Assembly (NCBI RefSeq): GCF_020103725.1
Contig: NZ_JAHXBG010000006.1
Coordinates: 484,388 to 548,387 of the forward strand
Direction of reading: 5' to 3'
DNA from: Hyalangium gracile
Lineage (GTDB): Bacteria; Myxococcota; Myxococcia; Myxococcales; Myxococcaceae
Length of the DNA stretch: 64,000 nucleotides
Shown here: positions 8,446 through 17,479 of the stretch, piece by piece
Position numbering within the stretch: position 1 is the first letter of the stretch
Layout of the letters: each line of letters begins with the position of its first letter
Notes under the pieces: generated by a model
The model's input: the letters and a program-made list of their open reading frames with translations, nothing else
Databases searched by the model: none
What the model was told of the DNA's origin: nothing
Program-made: the position numbers and the translations under genes

Positions 8446-9402
8446 GTGGAGCACCCACCCTTAGCAAAGCGGCTCAAGCGTTTCCTCCGCTACCTGCTCG
8501 TCCGGGCCGCCCTGGCCCTCGTCCACCCCATGCCCCTCGGGGTGGCGCGGTGGCTGGGTGTGCGCTTCGGGACACTCGCCTTCCTCGTAGCTGGCGGCGA
8601 GCGGCGCAAGGCCCTCAAGTCCCTGGCCCGGGCCTTCCCCGAGAAGTCCGAGGCGGAGCGGCTCGCCCTGGCCCGCGCCTGCTTCCGGCACCTGGGCTCC
8701 GCCATGTTCGAGGTGGGGTGCACCGCCGCGCTCGACCGGGAGCTCCAGCAGCTCGTGGCGTGGCCCGCGGCGGACCGCGCCGTGCTGGAGACGGCGCTCG
8801 CGCGGGGCAAGGGCGTGGTGTTCGTCTCAGGGCATGTGGGCAACTGGGAGCTGCTGGCCCGCCGCGTGGCCTGCGAGGGCTTCCCCTGCCAGAGCATCGC
8901 CAAGGAGACGTCGGATCCGCGCCTCACGGCGCTCGTGGAGCGCTTCCGGGCGCGCGGCAAGGTGCGCAGCATCTGGCGCGGCCAGGACGGCGCGGCCCGG
9001 CACATGCTCCGAGCGCTGAAGAACGGAGAGATCCTCGGCCTGCTCATCGACCAGGACACGAAGGTGCAGTCCTTCTTCGTCCCCTTCTTCGGAGAGCTGG
9101 CGGCCACGCCTCGGGCGGCGGCGGACCTGGCCATCCGCACTGGAGCCGCGGTGGTGGTGGGCTTCTGCCAGCGCGCCGAGACGGGCTACCGGCTGACGAT
9201 GGAGGAGGTACCCCTTCCATCCGAGCAGGACCGTGAGGCGGCCGCCCTGGCCCTCACGGCCGAGCTCTCCCGGCGCATCGAACAGGCCATCCGCCGTTCA
9301 CCCGAGCAGTGGGTCTGGATGCACCAGCGGTGGAAGACCCGGCCCGAAGGTCCGCCCGCGACACTCCCCGCCGGAGCCGAAGCGCCCGCCGCGGCCCGAT
9401 GA
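8446..9402 (+). CDS. LpxL/HtrB-type lysophospholipid acyltransferase
   Basis: 318 residues, of the lipid A secondary acyltransferase family; it would transfer a fatty acyl chain to KDO-lipid A or a related lipid at the inner membrane. A hydrophobic N-terminal anchor (FLRYLLVRAALALV) is followed by the HX4E catalytic motif in SGHVGNWELLARR (His130, Glu135), then LGLLIDQD and PFFGELAATPRAAADLA. GTG 8446 is chosen; a TTG at 8425 would overlap astB. Immediately followed (13 bases) by lptC-lptA-lptB, consistent with a shared role in LPS biogenesis. Exact acyl donor and position unknown. Confidence 0.85.
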   Translation: MEHPPLAKRLKRFLRYLLVRAALALVHPMPLGVARWLGVRFGTLAFLVAGGERRKALKSLARAFPEKSEAERLALARACFRHLGSAMFEVGCTAALDRELQQLVAWPAADRAVLETALARGKGVVFVSGHVGNWELLARRVACEGFPCQSIAKETSDPRLTALVERFRARGKVRSIWRGQDGAARHMLRALKNGEILGLLIDQDTKVQSFFVPFFGELAATPRAAADLAIRTGAAVVVGFCQRAETGYRLTMEEVPLPSEQDREAAALALTAELSRRIEQAIRRSPEQWVWMHQRWKTRPEGPPATLPAGAEAPAAAR

Positions 9403-9415
9403 TAGGAAGAGTCAC

Positions 9416-9964
9416 GTGACGCGCCTCCTGCTCTCCAGCCTCCTGGCCCTCCTGGCCGCCGCCTGCGGCCCGCGCCCAGGGGCGACCGGCGCGTCCGAGT
9501 CGCCACCCCAGGTGGTGCTCCACGGCGTCCAGCTCCAGTCCTTCGAGGGTGACCAGCTCGTCCTGGCCGGCCGGGCCGACCGCCTCACCTACCAGCGCAC
9601 GGAAGGGGCGGTGACGGCCACCAACACCCTGCTGCGCCTGCCGGGCCGCCGTGGCCCGGAGCAGCGCGCACCCGCGGGCCCGCGAGGCGGCATGGAGATC
9701 CGCGCCCCGCTCATGGAGGGCAGCCTCGCCTCGCGCCAGCTCACGGCCTCCGGGGGCGTCGTCATCCGCACCGCCGAGGGCATGGTGGCGCGCACGCCCC
9801 GCGCCACCTACGACGCACCCGCCCAGCAGGCGCGCGGCCGCGAGGGCGTGGCCGTGCAGGGGCCAACCTACGGCCTCCGGGCGGACAGCTTCGACTTGTC
9901 CTTCCCGGACGGAACGTTCACCTTCGAGGGCTCCACGCGAACCGTGGTGGGAGGAGCACAGTGA
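9416..9964 (+). CDS. lptC: LptC-like LPS-transport lipoprotein
   Basis: 182 residues with a GTG start preceded by AGGAAGA. Signal ending LLAAACGPR (Cys17 lipobox) would anchor it to the inner membrane rather than by the uncleaved helix of E. coli LptC. The rest is beta-rich with the LptC/OstA-like repeating pattern ([36 protein letters not shown]). It would receive LPS from LptB2FG and hand it to LptA. Assignment depends on position directly before lptA and lptB and on fold-like pattern, since LptC diverges strongly. Confidence 0.75.
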   Translation: MTRLLLSSLLALLAAACGPRPGATGASESPPQVVLHGVQLQSFEGDQLVLAGRADRLTYQRTEGAVTATNTLLRLPGRRGPEQRAPAGPRGGMEIRAPLMEGSLASRQLTASGGVVIRTAEGMVARTPRATYDAPAQQARGREGVAVQGPTYGLRADSFDLSFPDGTFTFEGSTRTVVGGAQ

Positions 9965-10479
9965 TCGAGTTCCTGACGATGGCCTTCTTCCTCGCGCAGC
10001 CCGCGGCGCCGGCCCCGGCGGCGACGGACGGTGGGACGCGCCCTCCCATGCTCGGGAACGTGGCGCTGAACAACCCGGTGGAGATCACCGCCAAGCTCAT
10101 CACCGGCGAGCGCAACTCGGCCACCTTCACCGGGGACGTGCAGGTGAAGCACCGCACGCTGGACCTCAAGTGCGACAAGATGGTGGCCTTCTACACGGGC
10201 TCTCGCGAGGTGACGCGCGTGGAGTGCACCGGCGGCGTGCAGGCCCAGGACGGGGACCGCTTCGCCCGGGGCGAGCGCGCCGAGTACGACGTGCCCAGCG
10301 GGGTGCTGGTGGTGACGGGCTCGCCGGAGGCCCGGCAGGGCACCACCTACGTGACGGGCACCAAGGTGCGCCTCACCCTGGGCAGCGAGCGGCTCGAGGT
10401 GGAGAACGCGCGCATCATCGTCGAGACGGCCCCGGCGGGGGGCCCCAAGAAGGGCAAGGGAGGCGCGAAGAAGCCATGA
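9961..10479 (+). CDS. lptA: LptA/OstA-family LPS-transport protein
   Basis: 172 residues; GTG start overlaps the lptC stop (GTGA). The OstA beta-jellyroll pattern is clear: [57 protein letters not shown] and [20 protein letters not shown]. It would form the periplasmic bridge carrying LPS toward LptD. The N-terminus ([20 protein letters not shown]) is a short signal peptide. The tail is Gly/Lys-rich ([12 protein letters not shown]). Flanked by lptC and lptB with overlapping codons, so co-translated. Confidence 0.87.
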   Translation: MIEFLTMAFFLAQPAAPAPAATDGGTRPPMLGNVALNNPVEITAKLITGERNSATFTGDVQVKHRTLDLKCDKMVAFYTGSREVTRVECTGGVQAQDGDRFARGERAEYDVPSGVLVVTGSPEARQGTTYVTGTKVRLTLGSERLEVENARIIVETAPAGGPKKGKGGAKKP

Positions 10480-11216
10480 GCGGCGGGAAGCTGTGGGCCG
10501 AGGGCCTCCAGAAGAGCTACCGCAAGCGCCAGGTGGTGCGCGGCGTCTCCTTCAACGTCTCCCAGGGCGAGGTGGTGGGCCTGCTGGGGCCCAACGGCGC
10601 CGGCAAGACGACGAGCTTCAACATGGTGGTGGGCCTGGTGACGCCGGACGCCGGCCGCGTGCGCCTGGACGACGAGGACCTGACGCACCTGCCCATGCAC
10701 CGGCGCGTCCGCCGCGGCATCGGCTACCTGCCGCAGGAGGCCTCCATCTTCCGCAAGCTCAGCGTGCGCCAGAACTTCCTGGCCGTGCTGGAGCTGCAGA
10801 AGGGGCTGGATGGCAAGGCGCGCGAGGCCCGGGCCCGGGAGCTGATCGACGAGTTCGGCCTCGGCCACGTGTCGGACGCCCTGGGCGAGACGCTCTCCGG
10901 CGGCGAGAAGCGGCGCGCGGAGATCGCCCGCTCGCTCATCCCCAACCCCCGCTTCATCCTCTTCGACGAGCCCTTCGCCGGCGTGGACCCCATCAACGTG
11001 GGCGACATCCAGCGGCAGATCGCCGCCCTCAAGCAGCGGGGCCTGGGCGTGCTGATCACCGATCACAACGTCCAGGACACCCTGGGCATCTGCGACCGGG
11101 CCTACATCCTCGCCGAGGGGCAGATCCTCGAGGAAGGCACGCCCGCGGCGATCGCGGCGTCGCCCCGGGCTCGCGCTGTCTACCTGGGAGAGCGCTTTCG
11201 CCTGCAAACGCCGTGA
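10476..11216 (+). CDS. lptB: LPS-export ABC transporter ATPase LptB
   Basis: 246 residues; ATG overlaps the lptA stop (ATGA). Walker [10 protein letters not shown] (residues 38-46), Q-loop in [14 protein letters not shown], signature [15 protein letters not shown], Walker [14 protein letters not shown] and switch histidine in ITDHNV. The SIFRKLSV and FAGVDPI segments are characteristic of LptB. It powers LPS extraction from the inner membrane with LptF/LptG, which are not in this window. It lies directly before rpoN, an arrangement shared with E. coli and many proteobacteria. Confidence 0.95.
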   Translation: MSGGKLWAEGLQKSYRKRQVVRGVSFNVSQGEVVGLLGPNGAGKTTSFNMVVGLVTPDAGRVRLDDEDLTHLPMHRRVRRGIGYLPQEASIFRKLSVRQNFLAVLELQKGLDGKAREARARELIDEFGLGHVSDALGETLSGGEKRRAEIARSLIPNPRFILFDEPFAGVDPINVGDIQRQIAALKQRGLGVLITDHNVQDTLGICDRAYILAEGQILEEGTPAAIAASPRARAVYLGERFRLQTP

Positions 11217-11355
11217 AACCCTGCTCGGAGCGGGCCGGAGGCCATGCCCGGAGGCCGGGCGTGCACGCCTCGCCGCGCCTTGGGAGCGGGGTTTGGCCTA
11301 CCCTTTGCGTCGACGGTTGAACACCTCCGGGGAGACCCGGGAGGCCCTCTAAATC

Positions 11356-11380
11356 CATGATTCCACTTCGGAAAATCATG
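11356..11380. promoter_or_regulatory. Dyad upstream of rpoN, candidate activator site
   Basis: An inverted repeat with arms CATGATT and AATCATG, separated by 11 bases that also contain TTCC/GGAA symmetry. It lies about 61 bases before the -24 element of the candidate rpoN promoter, a usual distance for an enhancer-type site. It could instead be an RNA hairpin in read-through from lptB. Only the symmetry is seen; the role is inferred. Confidence 0.4.
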
Positions 11381-11440
11381 AATGCAAGCAGGGGGCCACG
11401 TTCTTGGGGGGCTAGACGAACGAAGGGGGTCTTGCTAGTT

Positions 11441-11456
11441 TGGCACGGTCCTTGAT
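11441..11456 (+). promoter_or_regulatory. Candidate sigma-54 -24/-12 promoter of rpoN
   Basis: TGGCACG, four bases, TTGAT matches the sigma-54 consensus TGGCACG-N4-TTGCW except for A in place of the -12 C. Spacing between the GG and the -12 dinucleotide is correct. The ATG of rpoN is 49 bases downstream of the element. If used, rpoN would be under its own control. The -12 mismatch lowers confidence, and a sigma-70-type promoter elsewhere in the 288-base gap (11217-11504) is possible. Confidence 0.5.
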
Positions 11457-11504
11457 TGAAGCCACGTCAAGGCCATGTTTCTGCTCGGTGGGGAGCCCTA
11501 GTCC

Positions 11505-13019
11505 ATGGCGATGGAACTCAAGCAAAGCCTGAAACTCTCGCAGCAGCTGGTGATGACGCCGCAGCTGCAGCAGGCGATCAAGCTCCTGCAGTTGTCGAGG
11601 ATGGAGCTGCTGGAGCAGGTCCGGGAGGAGATGGAGCAGAACCCGCTGCTGGAGCAGCCGGACGAGCAGGCCCCGCTGGACGTGGCCGAGAAGGAGCCGG
11701 GCGAGGCGTCGCTGGAGGCGGCGAACGTCGAGGTGCCCAGGGACCAGGACGCCCCGATGGTGGGCGACAGCACCCCGGAGTTCAAGGGCGACTCGGACAA
11801 CCCGCCGGAGATCGACTGGGAGGCCTACCTCAACAGCTACCAGTTCAGCGAGCAGACCACCGCCTCCAACAAGGGCAATGTGGCCACGGAGGACATGCCG
11901 TCCTTCGAAGCCAACATGGTGAAGAAGGAGGACCTGGTCGACCACCTGCAGGCGCAGCTCGGCATGCTGAAGCTGAACGAGGCCGAGCGCCGGGTGGCCA
12001 TGCTCATCACCGGCAACCTGGATGATGACGGCTACCTGAAGCTGCCGGACGTGGAGGGTGATCCGCTGATCCGCCTGTCCAACGAGGCGGACGTGCCCAT
12101 GCACGTGGCGGAGCGGACGCTGCGGCGCATCCAGAGCCTGGACCCCAAGGGCTGCGGAGCGCGTGACCTGCAGGAGTGCCTGCTGATCCAGGTCCAGGCG
12201 CTGAAGGAGAAGCACGCTCCGCTGCTGGGGCTGATGATCAAGCGGTACATGAAGTACCTGGAGAGCAAGAACCTGCCGGCCATCGCCAAGGAGCTGAAGG
12301 TCACCCTGGAAGAGGTGGTGGAGGCGGCCAGGCTGCTGCCGAAGCTGGACCCGAAGCCGGGGCGCAACTTCAGCGGGGATGACGCGCCGTACATCACCCC
12401 GGACGTGTTCGTCTACAAGATGGGCGACGAGTACACGGTGGTGCTGAACGATGACGGCCTGTCCAAGCTGCGCATCTCCAACACGTACCGGAACGCGCTG
12501 AAGAACGGCGCGGTGTCGCCTGGGCAGACCAAGGAGTTCATCCAGGACAAGCTGCGCAGCGCGCAGTGGCTCATCCGCTCCATCCACCAGCGGCAGCGCA
12601 CCATCTACAAGGTGACCGAGAGCATCATCAAGTTCCAGCGGGACTTCCTGGACAAGGGCATCGCGCACCTCAAGCCGCTGATCCTCCGGGACGTGGCCGA
12701 GGACATCGGGATGCACGAGTCCACCGTGTCGCGCGTGACGACGAGCAAGTACGTGCACACCCCGCAGGGCATCTTCGAGCTGAAGTACTTCTTCAACTCG
12801 TCCATTGCGCGCGTGTCCGGCGAGGACACGGCGAGCGAGGCGGTGAAGCACCACATCAAGCAGCTGGTGTCGCAGGAAGACGCGCGCAACCCGCTCTCGG
12901 ACCAGAAGATCGTCGAGCTGCTCAAGGCGCAGGGCACGGAGATCGCCCGGCGCACGGTGGCCAAGTACCGCGAGGTGCTCGGCATCCTCCCGAGCAGCAA
13001 GCGCAAGCGCTACTTCTGA
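11505..13019 (+). CDS. rpoN: RNA polymerase sigma-54 factor
   Basis: 504 residues. Region I is glutamine/leucine-rich (LKLSQQLVMTPQLQQAIKLL), followed by an acidic linker, the core-binding domain and the DNA-binding domain ending with the RpoN box ARRTVAKYRE (residues 481-490) and a basic tail. The helix-turn-helix region includes VAEDIGMHESTVSRVTTSKY. Sigma-54 drives most developmental enhancer-dependent promoters in myxobacteria, including the pxr promoter seen at 40002. The gene follows lptB after a 288-base gap that carries its own candidate promoter. Confidence 0.97.
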   Translation: MAMELKQSLKLSQQLVMTPQLQQAIKLLQLSRMELLEQVREEMEQNPLLEQPDEQAPLDVAEKEPGEASLEAANVEVPRDQDAPMVGDSTPEFKGDSDNPPEIDWEAYLNSYQFSEQTTASNKGNVATEDMPSFEANMVKKEDLVDHLQAQLGMLKLNEAERRVAMLITGNLDDDGYLKLPDVEGDPLIRLSNEADVPMHVAERTLRRIQSLDPKGCGARDLQECLLIQVQALKEKHAPLLGLMIKRYMKYLESKNLPAIAKELKVTLEEVVEAARLLPKLDPKPGRNFSGDDAPYITPDVFVYKMGDEYTVVLNDDGLSKLRISNTYRNALKNGAVSPGQTKEFIQDKLRSAQWLIRSIHQRQRTIYKVTESIIKFQRDFLDKGIAHLKPLILRDVAEDIGMHESTVSRVTTSKYVHTPQGIFELKYFFNSSIARVSGEDTASEAVKHHIKQLVSQEDARNPLSDQKIVELLKAQGTEIARRTVAKYREVLGILPSSKRKRYF

Positions 13020-13109
13020 GCCGCTCGCTCGCTGCTGGCGGCAACTGGTCCATCCGATTTGTGAAAACCGGCTCTGTCGGCTGGACCAGCTCGTGGGCAC
13101 GCTAGGCCC

Positions 13110-13754
13110 ATGAGCACCAACACCCCGAACCCCAACGCCTCGGAGCTTCCCCGCAGAGAGCTCACCCCGCTCGTCGTCCCTCCGGTGACGCTGGAGGGGC
13201 GCACCGTGCGGCTCGAGCCGCTGCGCCCGGAGCACGCCGCGGAGCTGGCCTCCCTCCTCGAGCCCGAAGTGTTCGAGTTCACCGCCCTGGTGCTGCGCAC
13301 GCAGGCGGACGTGGAGGCGTACATCGCCGCGGCGATGGAGACCGCCGGCAAGGGCACCGAGCAGCCCTTCCTCATCCGCCACCGGGACACCGGCGCCCCG
13401 CTGGGCACCACGCGCTACATGTCCATCTCCCGCCATGACCGGACGCTGGAGATTGGCCACACGTGGCTGGCCCGGCGGGCCTGGCGCACCCGGGTGAACA
13501 CCGAGTGCAAGTTCCTCCTGTTCCGCCACGCCTTCGAGCAGCTCCAGGTCATCCGCGTCCAGTTCAAGACGGACAAGCGCAACCTGCGCTCTCGGGCCGC
13601 CATCGAGCGCATCGGCGCGAAGTTCGAGGGCTTCCTGCGCCACCACATGCTCGTGCGGGATGGCGTGGTGCGCGACTCGGCCGTCTTCAGCGTCATCGAC
13701 ACCGAGTGGCCCGAGGTGAAGGCACGACTGGAAGAGCGGCTGGCGCGGGAGTGA
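13110..13754 (+). CDS. GNAT family N-acetyltransferase, RimJ/RimL-like
   Basis: 214 residues with the RimJ/RimL-type acetyltransferase layout: VTLEGRTVRLEPLRPEHAAEL at the start of the fold, IGHTWLARRAWRTRVN in the acetyl-CoA region and FKTDKRNLRSRAAIERIGAK near the end. It transfers acetyl from acetyl-CoA to an amine; the substrate (ribosomal protein, small molecule or other) is not visible. ATG start at 13110, 90 bases after rpoN. It replaces hpf, the usual next gene after rpoN. Confidence 0.85.
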   Translation: MSTNTPNPNASELPRRELTPLVVPPVTLEGRTVRLEPLRPEHAAELASLLEPEVFEFTALVLRTQADVEAYIAAAMETAGKGTEQPFLIRHRDTGAPLGTTRYMSISRHDRTLEIGHTWLARRAWRTRVNTECKFLLFRHAFEQLQVIRVQFKTDKRNLRSRAAIERIGAKFEGFLRHHMLVRDGVVRDSAVFSVIDTEWPEVKARLEERLARE

Positions 13755-13770
13755 TAGGGTCGCGGGCCGC

Positions 13771-14550
13771 ATGGTCCGCTCTCTCCGCTCCCTGTCTTCC
13801 CTCGTGCCGTCTCTCGCCGTGCTCGGGCTGCTCGCCGGCTGTGGCCGCACCGAGACCCGCCCCATCTCCCTGGACGACCTCTCCCGCCGCGCGCTCACCT
13901 TCGCGCTGGTGGACATCGACGCGCTGGAGAACCCGGACGCGGCCGGCTCGCACCGCTTCACCGTCACGCTCGCCCAGGCCGAGGACGGCTGCACCAGCCT
14001 CGTGGACGGCGTGACGGCCACCTTCAATGGCCAGCCCATGGAGCTGGAGCCCGGCGGCATCTCGGGCGAGGGCGGCCGCGAGGTATGCGTGGAGACGCGC
14101 GCCTGGTTCGACTTCGATCCAGAGGCCTGGGACTCCGAGCCCATCGAGGATGCTCGCGTCTTCCTGCAGTCCGGCGACGGGAGCCGCTCCCTGTCGCTCA
14201 TCGTCCTGGGCGCCAAGGCCAAGCGCCACTTCACCTTCCAGGGCTCGGGCTCGGGGGCGACGCTGCGGCAGGGCCAGACGTACACGTACCGCTGGGAGCC
14301 GGTGGAGGAAGTCCCAGGGCCCTTCACCGTCACCCTCCTGCGAGAGGGCGGTCAGGCGTCCGCCACCCTCCAGACGAACCAGGACGAGGGCAGCGTGAGC
14401 TTCACGCTCCCCCAGGCCACCCCCGTGGCCACCCACCTGCTGACGCTGAAGGGCACCGTGGCCGGCCAGGTGCTCGAGTGCGAGGGCGTGGCCTCCTGCG
14501 AGGGCTCTCTCTTCCACTCCACCGACTTCGAGGTCGCCGTCGTTCCCTGA
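13771..14550 (+). CDS. Predicted lipoprotein, unknown function
   Basis: 259 residues with a signal peptide (SLVPSLAVLGLL) and lipobox LLAGCGR. The mature region is beta-rich with an acidic bias and segments such as TFNGQPMELEPGG, HFTFQGSGSGATL and TYTYRWEPVEEV that suggest one or two immunoglobulin-like sandwich domains. Two cysteine pairs occur (DGCTSL, EVCVET; VLECEGVASCEG). No family recognised. It follows the GNAT gene by 16 bases and is probably co-transcribed. Confidence 0.75.
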   Translation: MVRSLRSLSSLVPSLAVLGLLAGCGRTETRPISLDDLSRRALTFALVDIDALENPDAAGSHRFTVTLAQAEDGCTSLVDGVTATFNGQPMELEPGGISGEGGREVCVETRAWFDFDPEAWDSEPIEDARVFLQSGDGSRSLSLIVLGAKAKRHFTFQGSGSGATLRQGQTYTYRWEPVEEVPGPFTVTLLREGGQASATLQTNQDEGSVSFTLPQATPVATHLLTLKGTVAGQVLECEGVASCEGSLFHSTDFEVAVVP

Positions 14551-14672
14551 GCGTCCGCCTGCCCGCTGACCGGGCGTGAGAGCCGAGGGAACTGGACCAA
14601 GGGCCGGGAGCCGCGCGGTTGCCGGCCGTAGCCATCACCCCCACCGTGCCTGGGTACTCCTTAGGAGGCCCC

Positions 14673-15554
14673 ATGGCGCGCAATCCGGATCCCCGTCACA
14701 CTGGTCAGAAGCCTGACTTCAACGAGCAGCCTCAGGCCCATCCCGGCATCGAGGAGCGGATGCAGGAGGCGCCGGACTACGGCGAGGACTCGTACAAGGG
14801 GCTCGGTCGTCTGAAGGATCGCGTGGCGCTCGTCACGGGTGGCGACAGCGGCATCGGCCGGGCGGTGTGCCTGGCCTTCGCCCGAGAGGGCGCGGACCTG
14901 GCCTTCGCCTACCTCAACGAGCACGAGGACGCCGAGAAGACGCGCCGGCTCCTGGAGGGTGAGGGCCGTCAGGTGCTCGCCATGGCGGGAGACCTGGCCG
15001 TCGAGGCGTACTGCCGCAAGCTCGTCGAGGACACGGTGAAGCGCTTCGGCCGCATCGACGTGCTGGTGAACAACGCCGCCTTCCAGGGCAAGGAGGTGGA
15101 GAAGTTCGAGGAGCTCGATCCCGAGCGCGTCGAGCGCACCTTCCGCGTGAACATCCTCGCCATGTTCCACCTGGTGCGGCTGGCGCTGCCGCACATGAAG
15201 CCGGGCAGCGCCATCATCAACGTCGCCTCCGTCCAGGCGTACCAGCCCTCCGCGGCCATCCTCGACTACGCGAGCACCAAGGGCGCCATCGTCACCTTCA
15301 CCAAGGGCCTGGCGCAGTCGCTCATCGAGCGCGGCATCCGCGTCAACTGCGTGGCGCCGGGGCCCGTGTGGACGCCGCTCATTCCCCAGTCCTTCAGCGG
15401 CGAGCACCTGAAGACGTTCGGCGAGAGCAACCCCATGGGCCGCCCCGCGCAGCCCGCCGAGCTGGCGCCCTCCTTCGTGTTCCTCGCCAGTGACGAGTCC
15501 CGCTACGTCAACGGGGAGATCCTCGGCGTCACGGGGGGCAAGGTCCTCGCGTGA
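14673..15554 (+). CDS. SDR family oxidoreductase, YghA/general-stress-protein-39 type
   Basis: 293 residues, NAD(P)-dependent short-chain dehydrogenase. The cofactor loop TGGDSGIG (residues 55-62), NNA (133-135), catalytic Ser186 (NVASVQAY) and YxxxK (Tyr199, Lys203) are all present. The 45-residue N-terminal leader rich in Pro/Gln (HTGQKPDFNEQPQAHPG) is typical of the YghA/Gs39 subgroup. ATG 14673 follows an AGGAGG site 10 bases upstream. The stop overlaps the start of a flavin reductase-like gene (GTGA), so the two probably form a small redox or stress operon. Substrate unknown. Confidence 0.9.
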   Translation: MARNPDPRHTGQKPDFNEQPQAHPGIEERMQEAPDYGEDSYKGLGRLKDRVALVTGGDSGIGRAVCLAFAREGADLAFAYLNEHEDAEKTRRLLEGEGRQVLAMAGDLAVEAYCRKLVEDTVKRFGRIDVLVNNAAFQGKEVEKFEELDPERVERTFRVNILAMFHLVRLALPHMKPGSAIINVASVQAYQPSAAILDYASTKGAIVTFTKGLAQSLIERGIRVNCVAPGPVWTPLIPQSFSGEHLKTFGESNPMGRPAQPAELAPSFVFLASDESRYVNGEILGVTGGKVLA

Positions 15555-16561
15555 GCCCTCCCCAGGAGCAGCTCGGCGCGCCGCACCAGGACAAGCACTA
15601 CGACGTCATCATCGTCGGCGGAGGCCCCGCGGGGCTGTCCGCCGCGCTGTTGCTCGGGCGGTGCCGGCGCAAGGTCCTCGTCTGTGACGACGGCAAGCCA
15701 CGCAACGCCGTCTCGCACGCCTCGCACGGCGTCTTCACCCGGGATGGCACACGCCCGGCGGAGCTGCTGCGGCTGGGGCGCGAGCAGCTCGTGCCCTACG
15801 GCGTCGCGGTGTGGGACGTGCGCGTCGCCGAGGCCCGGTGCACGGACCGGGGCTTCGAGGTGGTGCTCGAGGAGGGCCCCAGGCTGCGCTGCCGCCGGCT
15901 GCTGCTGGCCACCGGCGTGGTGGACGAGCTGCCGAAGGTGGAAGGCATCGAGCCGCTCTATGGCCGCAGCGTCTTCCACTGCCCCTACTGCGACGGCTGG
16001 GAGATGCGTGAGCAGCCGCTCGCCGCGTACGGCCGGGGCCATGATGGGGTGGAGCTGGCGCTGGGCCTGAAGACGTGGACGAATGACATCATCCTCTTCA
16101 CCGACGGAGGCCGCTCCCTCTCGCGCGAGGAGCAGGAGCTCCTCCGGCACGAGGGCGTCCGCTGGCGCCACGAGCGCATCTTGCGGGTGGAGGGCTCGGA
16201 CGGGCGGCTGGAGCGGGTGGTGCTCGCCAGCGGCGAGTCCATTCCCCGCCGCGCGCTCTTCTTCCACACCCAGCCCCGGCAGCGCTCCCCGTTGGCGAGC
16301 AACCTGGGCTGTGCCTTCACCCGACGCGGGGCGGTGAAGACGCGCAAGCTGGAGGACACCGGCATCCCCGGGCTCTATGTCGCGGGGGATGCCTCGCGAG
16401 ATGTCCAGTTCGTGATCGTCGCGGCCGCGGAAGGGGCCAAGGCGGCCCTGGCCATCAACAAGTCCCTGCGCATCGAGGACTGTGTAGGACCCAACCCATC
16501 ACGTGAGTCTCCATTTTCGGTCCCGGAGCCCACGGAAGTGCCTGAATCTGCTCGGGATTAA
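15551..16561 (+). CDS. Thioredoxin-reductase-like FAD/NAD(P) oxidoreductase
   Basis: 336 residues. FAD-binding GGGPAG (residues 23-28), redox-active CPYC (144-147) in the TrxR position, and the C-terminal FAD motif GLYVAGDAS. This layout fits thioredoxin-reductase-like flavoproteins, including the dithiol oxidases of natural-product pathways. The second nucleotide-binding loop (AAYGRGHDGVEL) lacks the usual GxGxxA/G, so NADPH binding is doubtful and oxygen or another acceptor may be used. GTG start overlaps the SDR stop. No biosynthetic cluster surrounds it. Confidence 0.85.
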   Translation: MSPPQEQLGAPHQDKHYDVIIVGGGPAGLSAALLLGRCRRKVLVCDDGKPRNAVSHASHGVFTRDGTRPAELLRLGREQLVPYGVAVWDVRVAEARCTDRGFEVVLEEGPRLRCRRLLLATGVVDELPKVEGIEPLYGRSVFHCPYCDGWEMREQPLAAYGRGHDGVELALGLKTWTNDIILFTDGGRSLSREEQELLRHEGVRWRHERILRVEGSDGRLERVVLASGESIPRRALFFHTQPRQRSPLASNLGCAFTRRGAVKTRKLEDTGIPGLYVAGDASRDVQFVIVAAAEGAKAALAINKSLRIEDCVGPNPSRESPFSVPEPTEVPESARD

Positions 16562-16602
16562 GCCGGGAATAAGGGAACGCGCCCACCTGTCGGAGCCAAG
16601 GT

Positions 16603-16621
16603 ACTCCCAGCCGCTGGGAGT
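16603..16621. terminator. Stem-loop before hpf
   Basis: Perfect 8-bp inverted repeat ACTCCCAG / CTGGGAGT with a 3-base loop in the 162-base gap between the flavoprotein gene and hpf. There is no T-run. It may end the SDR/flavoprotein operon or act as a regulatory hairpin ahead of hpf. Confidence 0.45.
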
Positions 16622-16723
16622 GCCCTGAAGCGGACATTGGAGGGGTCGGGTTGCTTTTGCCCCCCCAGACCGTTTCTGATCTGGAACGGAGCACCGTCCT
16701 ACCTACAGAGGAGGCAGCTACAC

Positions 16724-17386
16724 ATGCAGATGAACATCACCTTCCGCCAGTTCGGAGCGTCGGATTCCCTCAAGGAGTACGCACGCGAGAAGGTCGATCG
16801 AGTCAATCGGTTGCTGGACAGGGCGGGGGAAGCGCATGTGGTGCTCTCGCTCGAACGCCATCTGCATCACGCGGACATCACCATCCACTCGGGCTCGTGG
16901 GTGCTCAGGGGCCGCGAGAAGAGCGAGGACATGTACGCGTCCATCGACCTGGCCATGGACAAGATCGAGCGGCAGCTGCGCCGCTACAAGGACAAGCTCA
17001 AGAGCCACCATGGCCGTGAGCGCGTGCACCACCGCCAGGACCTGGTGAACCAGCTGTCGCGCGTGCGCCACGCCGTCTTCGAGATGCCCGGGGACCAGGA
17101 GGAGGCCGCTCCGGCGGAGGCCCAGGCGACTTCGTCTCCTCCGCCCGCGAAGCCCGAGGCCGCCGACTCCTCGCCTCGCATGCTGCGCACCACGCACCTC
17201 ACCGTCCAGGCGCTGAAGGTGGACGAGGCGGTGATGCAGATGAACCTGATGAACAACGACTTCTACGTCTTCCACAACGTGGAGACGAACGCGATGTCCG
17301 TGCTCTACCGCCGCAAGGATGGGCAGTACGGTCTCATCGAGCCGCACGAGCCCGAGCAGCAGCGGGTCGCCGCGGGCGCGCGGTAG
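16724..17386 (+). CDS. hpf: Ribosome hibernation promoting factor, long form
   Basis: 220 residues, the long HPF type that dimerises 70S ribosomes. N-terminal S30AE domain (MQMNITFRQFGASDSLKEYA, YASIDLAMDKIERQLRRYKD), a variable Ala/Pro-rich linker around residues 125-150, and the C-terminal dimerisation domain with NNDFYVFHNVETNAMSVLYR. ATG 16724 has GAGGAGG upstream. In E. coli hpf follows rpoN directly; here four genes intervene, and ptsN, the next member, lies further on. Confidence 0.94.
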   Translation: MQMNITFRQFGASDSLKEYAREKVDRVNRLLDRAGEAHVVLSLERHLHHADITIHSGSWVLRGREKSEDMYASIDLAMDKIERQLRRYKDKLKSHHGRERVHHRQDLVNQLSRVRHAVFEMPGDQEEAAPAEAQATSSPPPAKPEAADSSPRMLRTTHLTVQALKVDEAVMQMNLMNNDFYVFHNVETNAMSVLYRRKDGQYGLIEPHEPEQQRVAAGAR

Positions 17387-17401
17387 CCAACCCCGGAGAC
17401 G

Positions 17402-17443
17402 CCCGCGCTCCGCCCCCCAGCAGGGTGAGGCGGAGCGCGCGGG
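17402..17443. terminator. Hairpin terminator between convergent hpf and lipoprotein gene
   Basis: Left arm CCCGCGCTCCGCC (17402-17414) pairs with GGCGGAGCGCGCGGG (17429-17443) as a 13-bp stem with a two-base bulge. No T-run, as is common in GC-rich genomes. Its place between convergent stops suggests a bidirectional terminator. Confidence 0.65.
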
Positions 17444-17479
17444 TGGCCGTGCCTCGGGAGGGCTCCCGGGGCCACGCCC

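Noticed and set aside
11412..14333. 973-residue minus-strand frame opposite rpoN and the GNAT gene
   Set aside because: Shadow of clear plus-strand genes; composition is typical of antisense frames in GC-rich DNA.
16636..16655. TGGAGG...TTGC before hpf as a sigma-54 promoter
   Set aside because: The GG to GC distance is 14 bases rather than 12, and the -24 half is poor.
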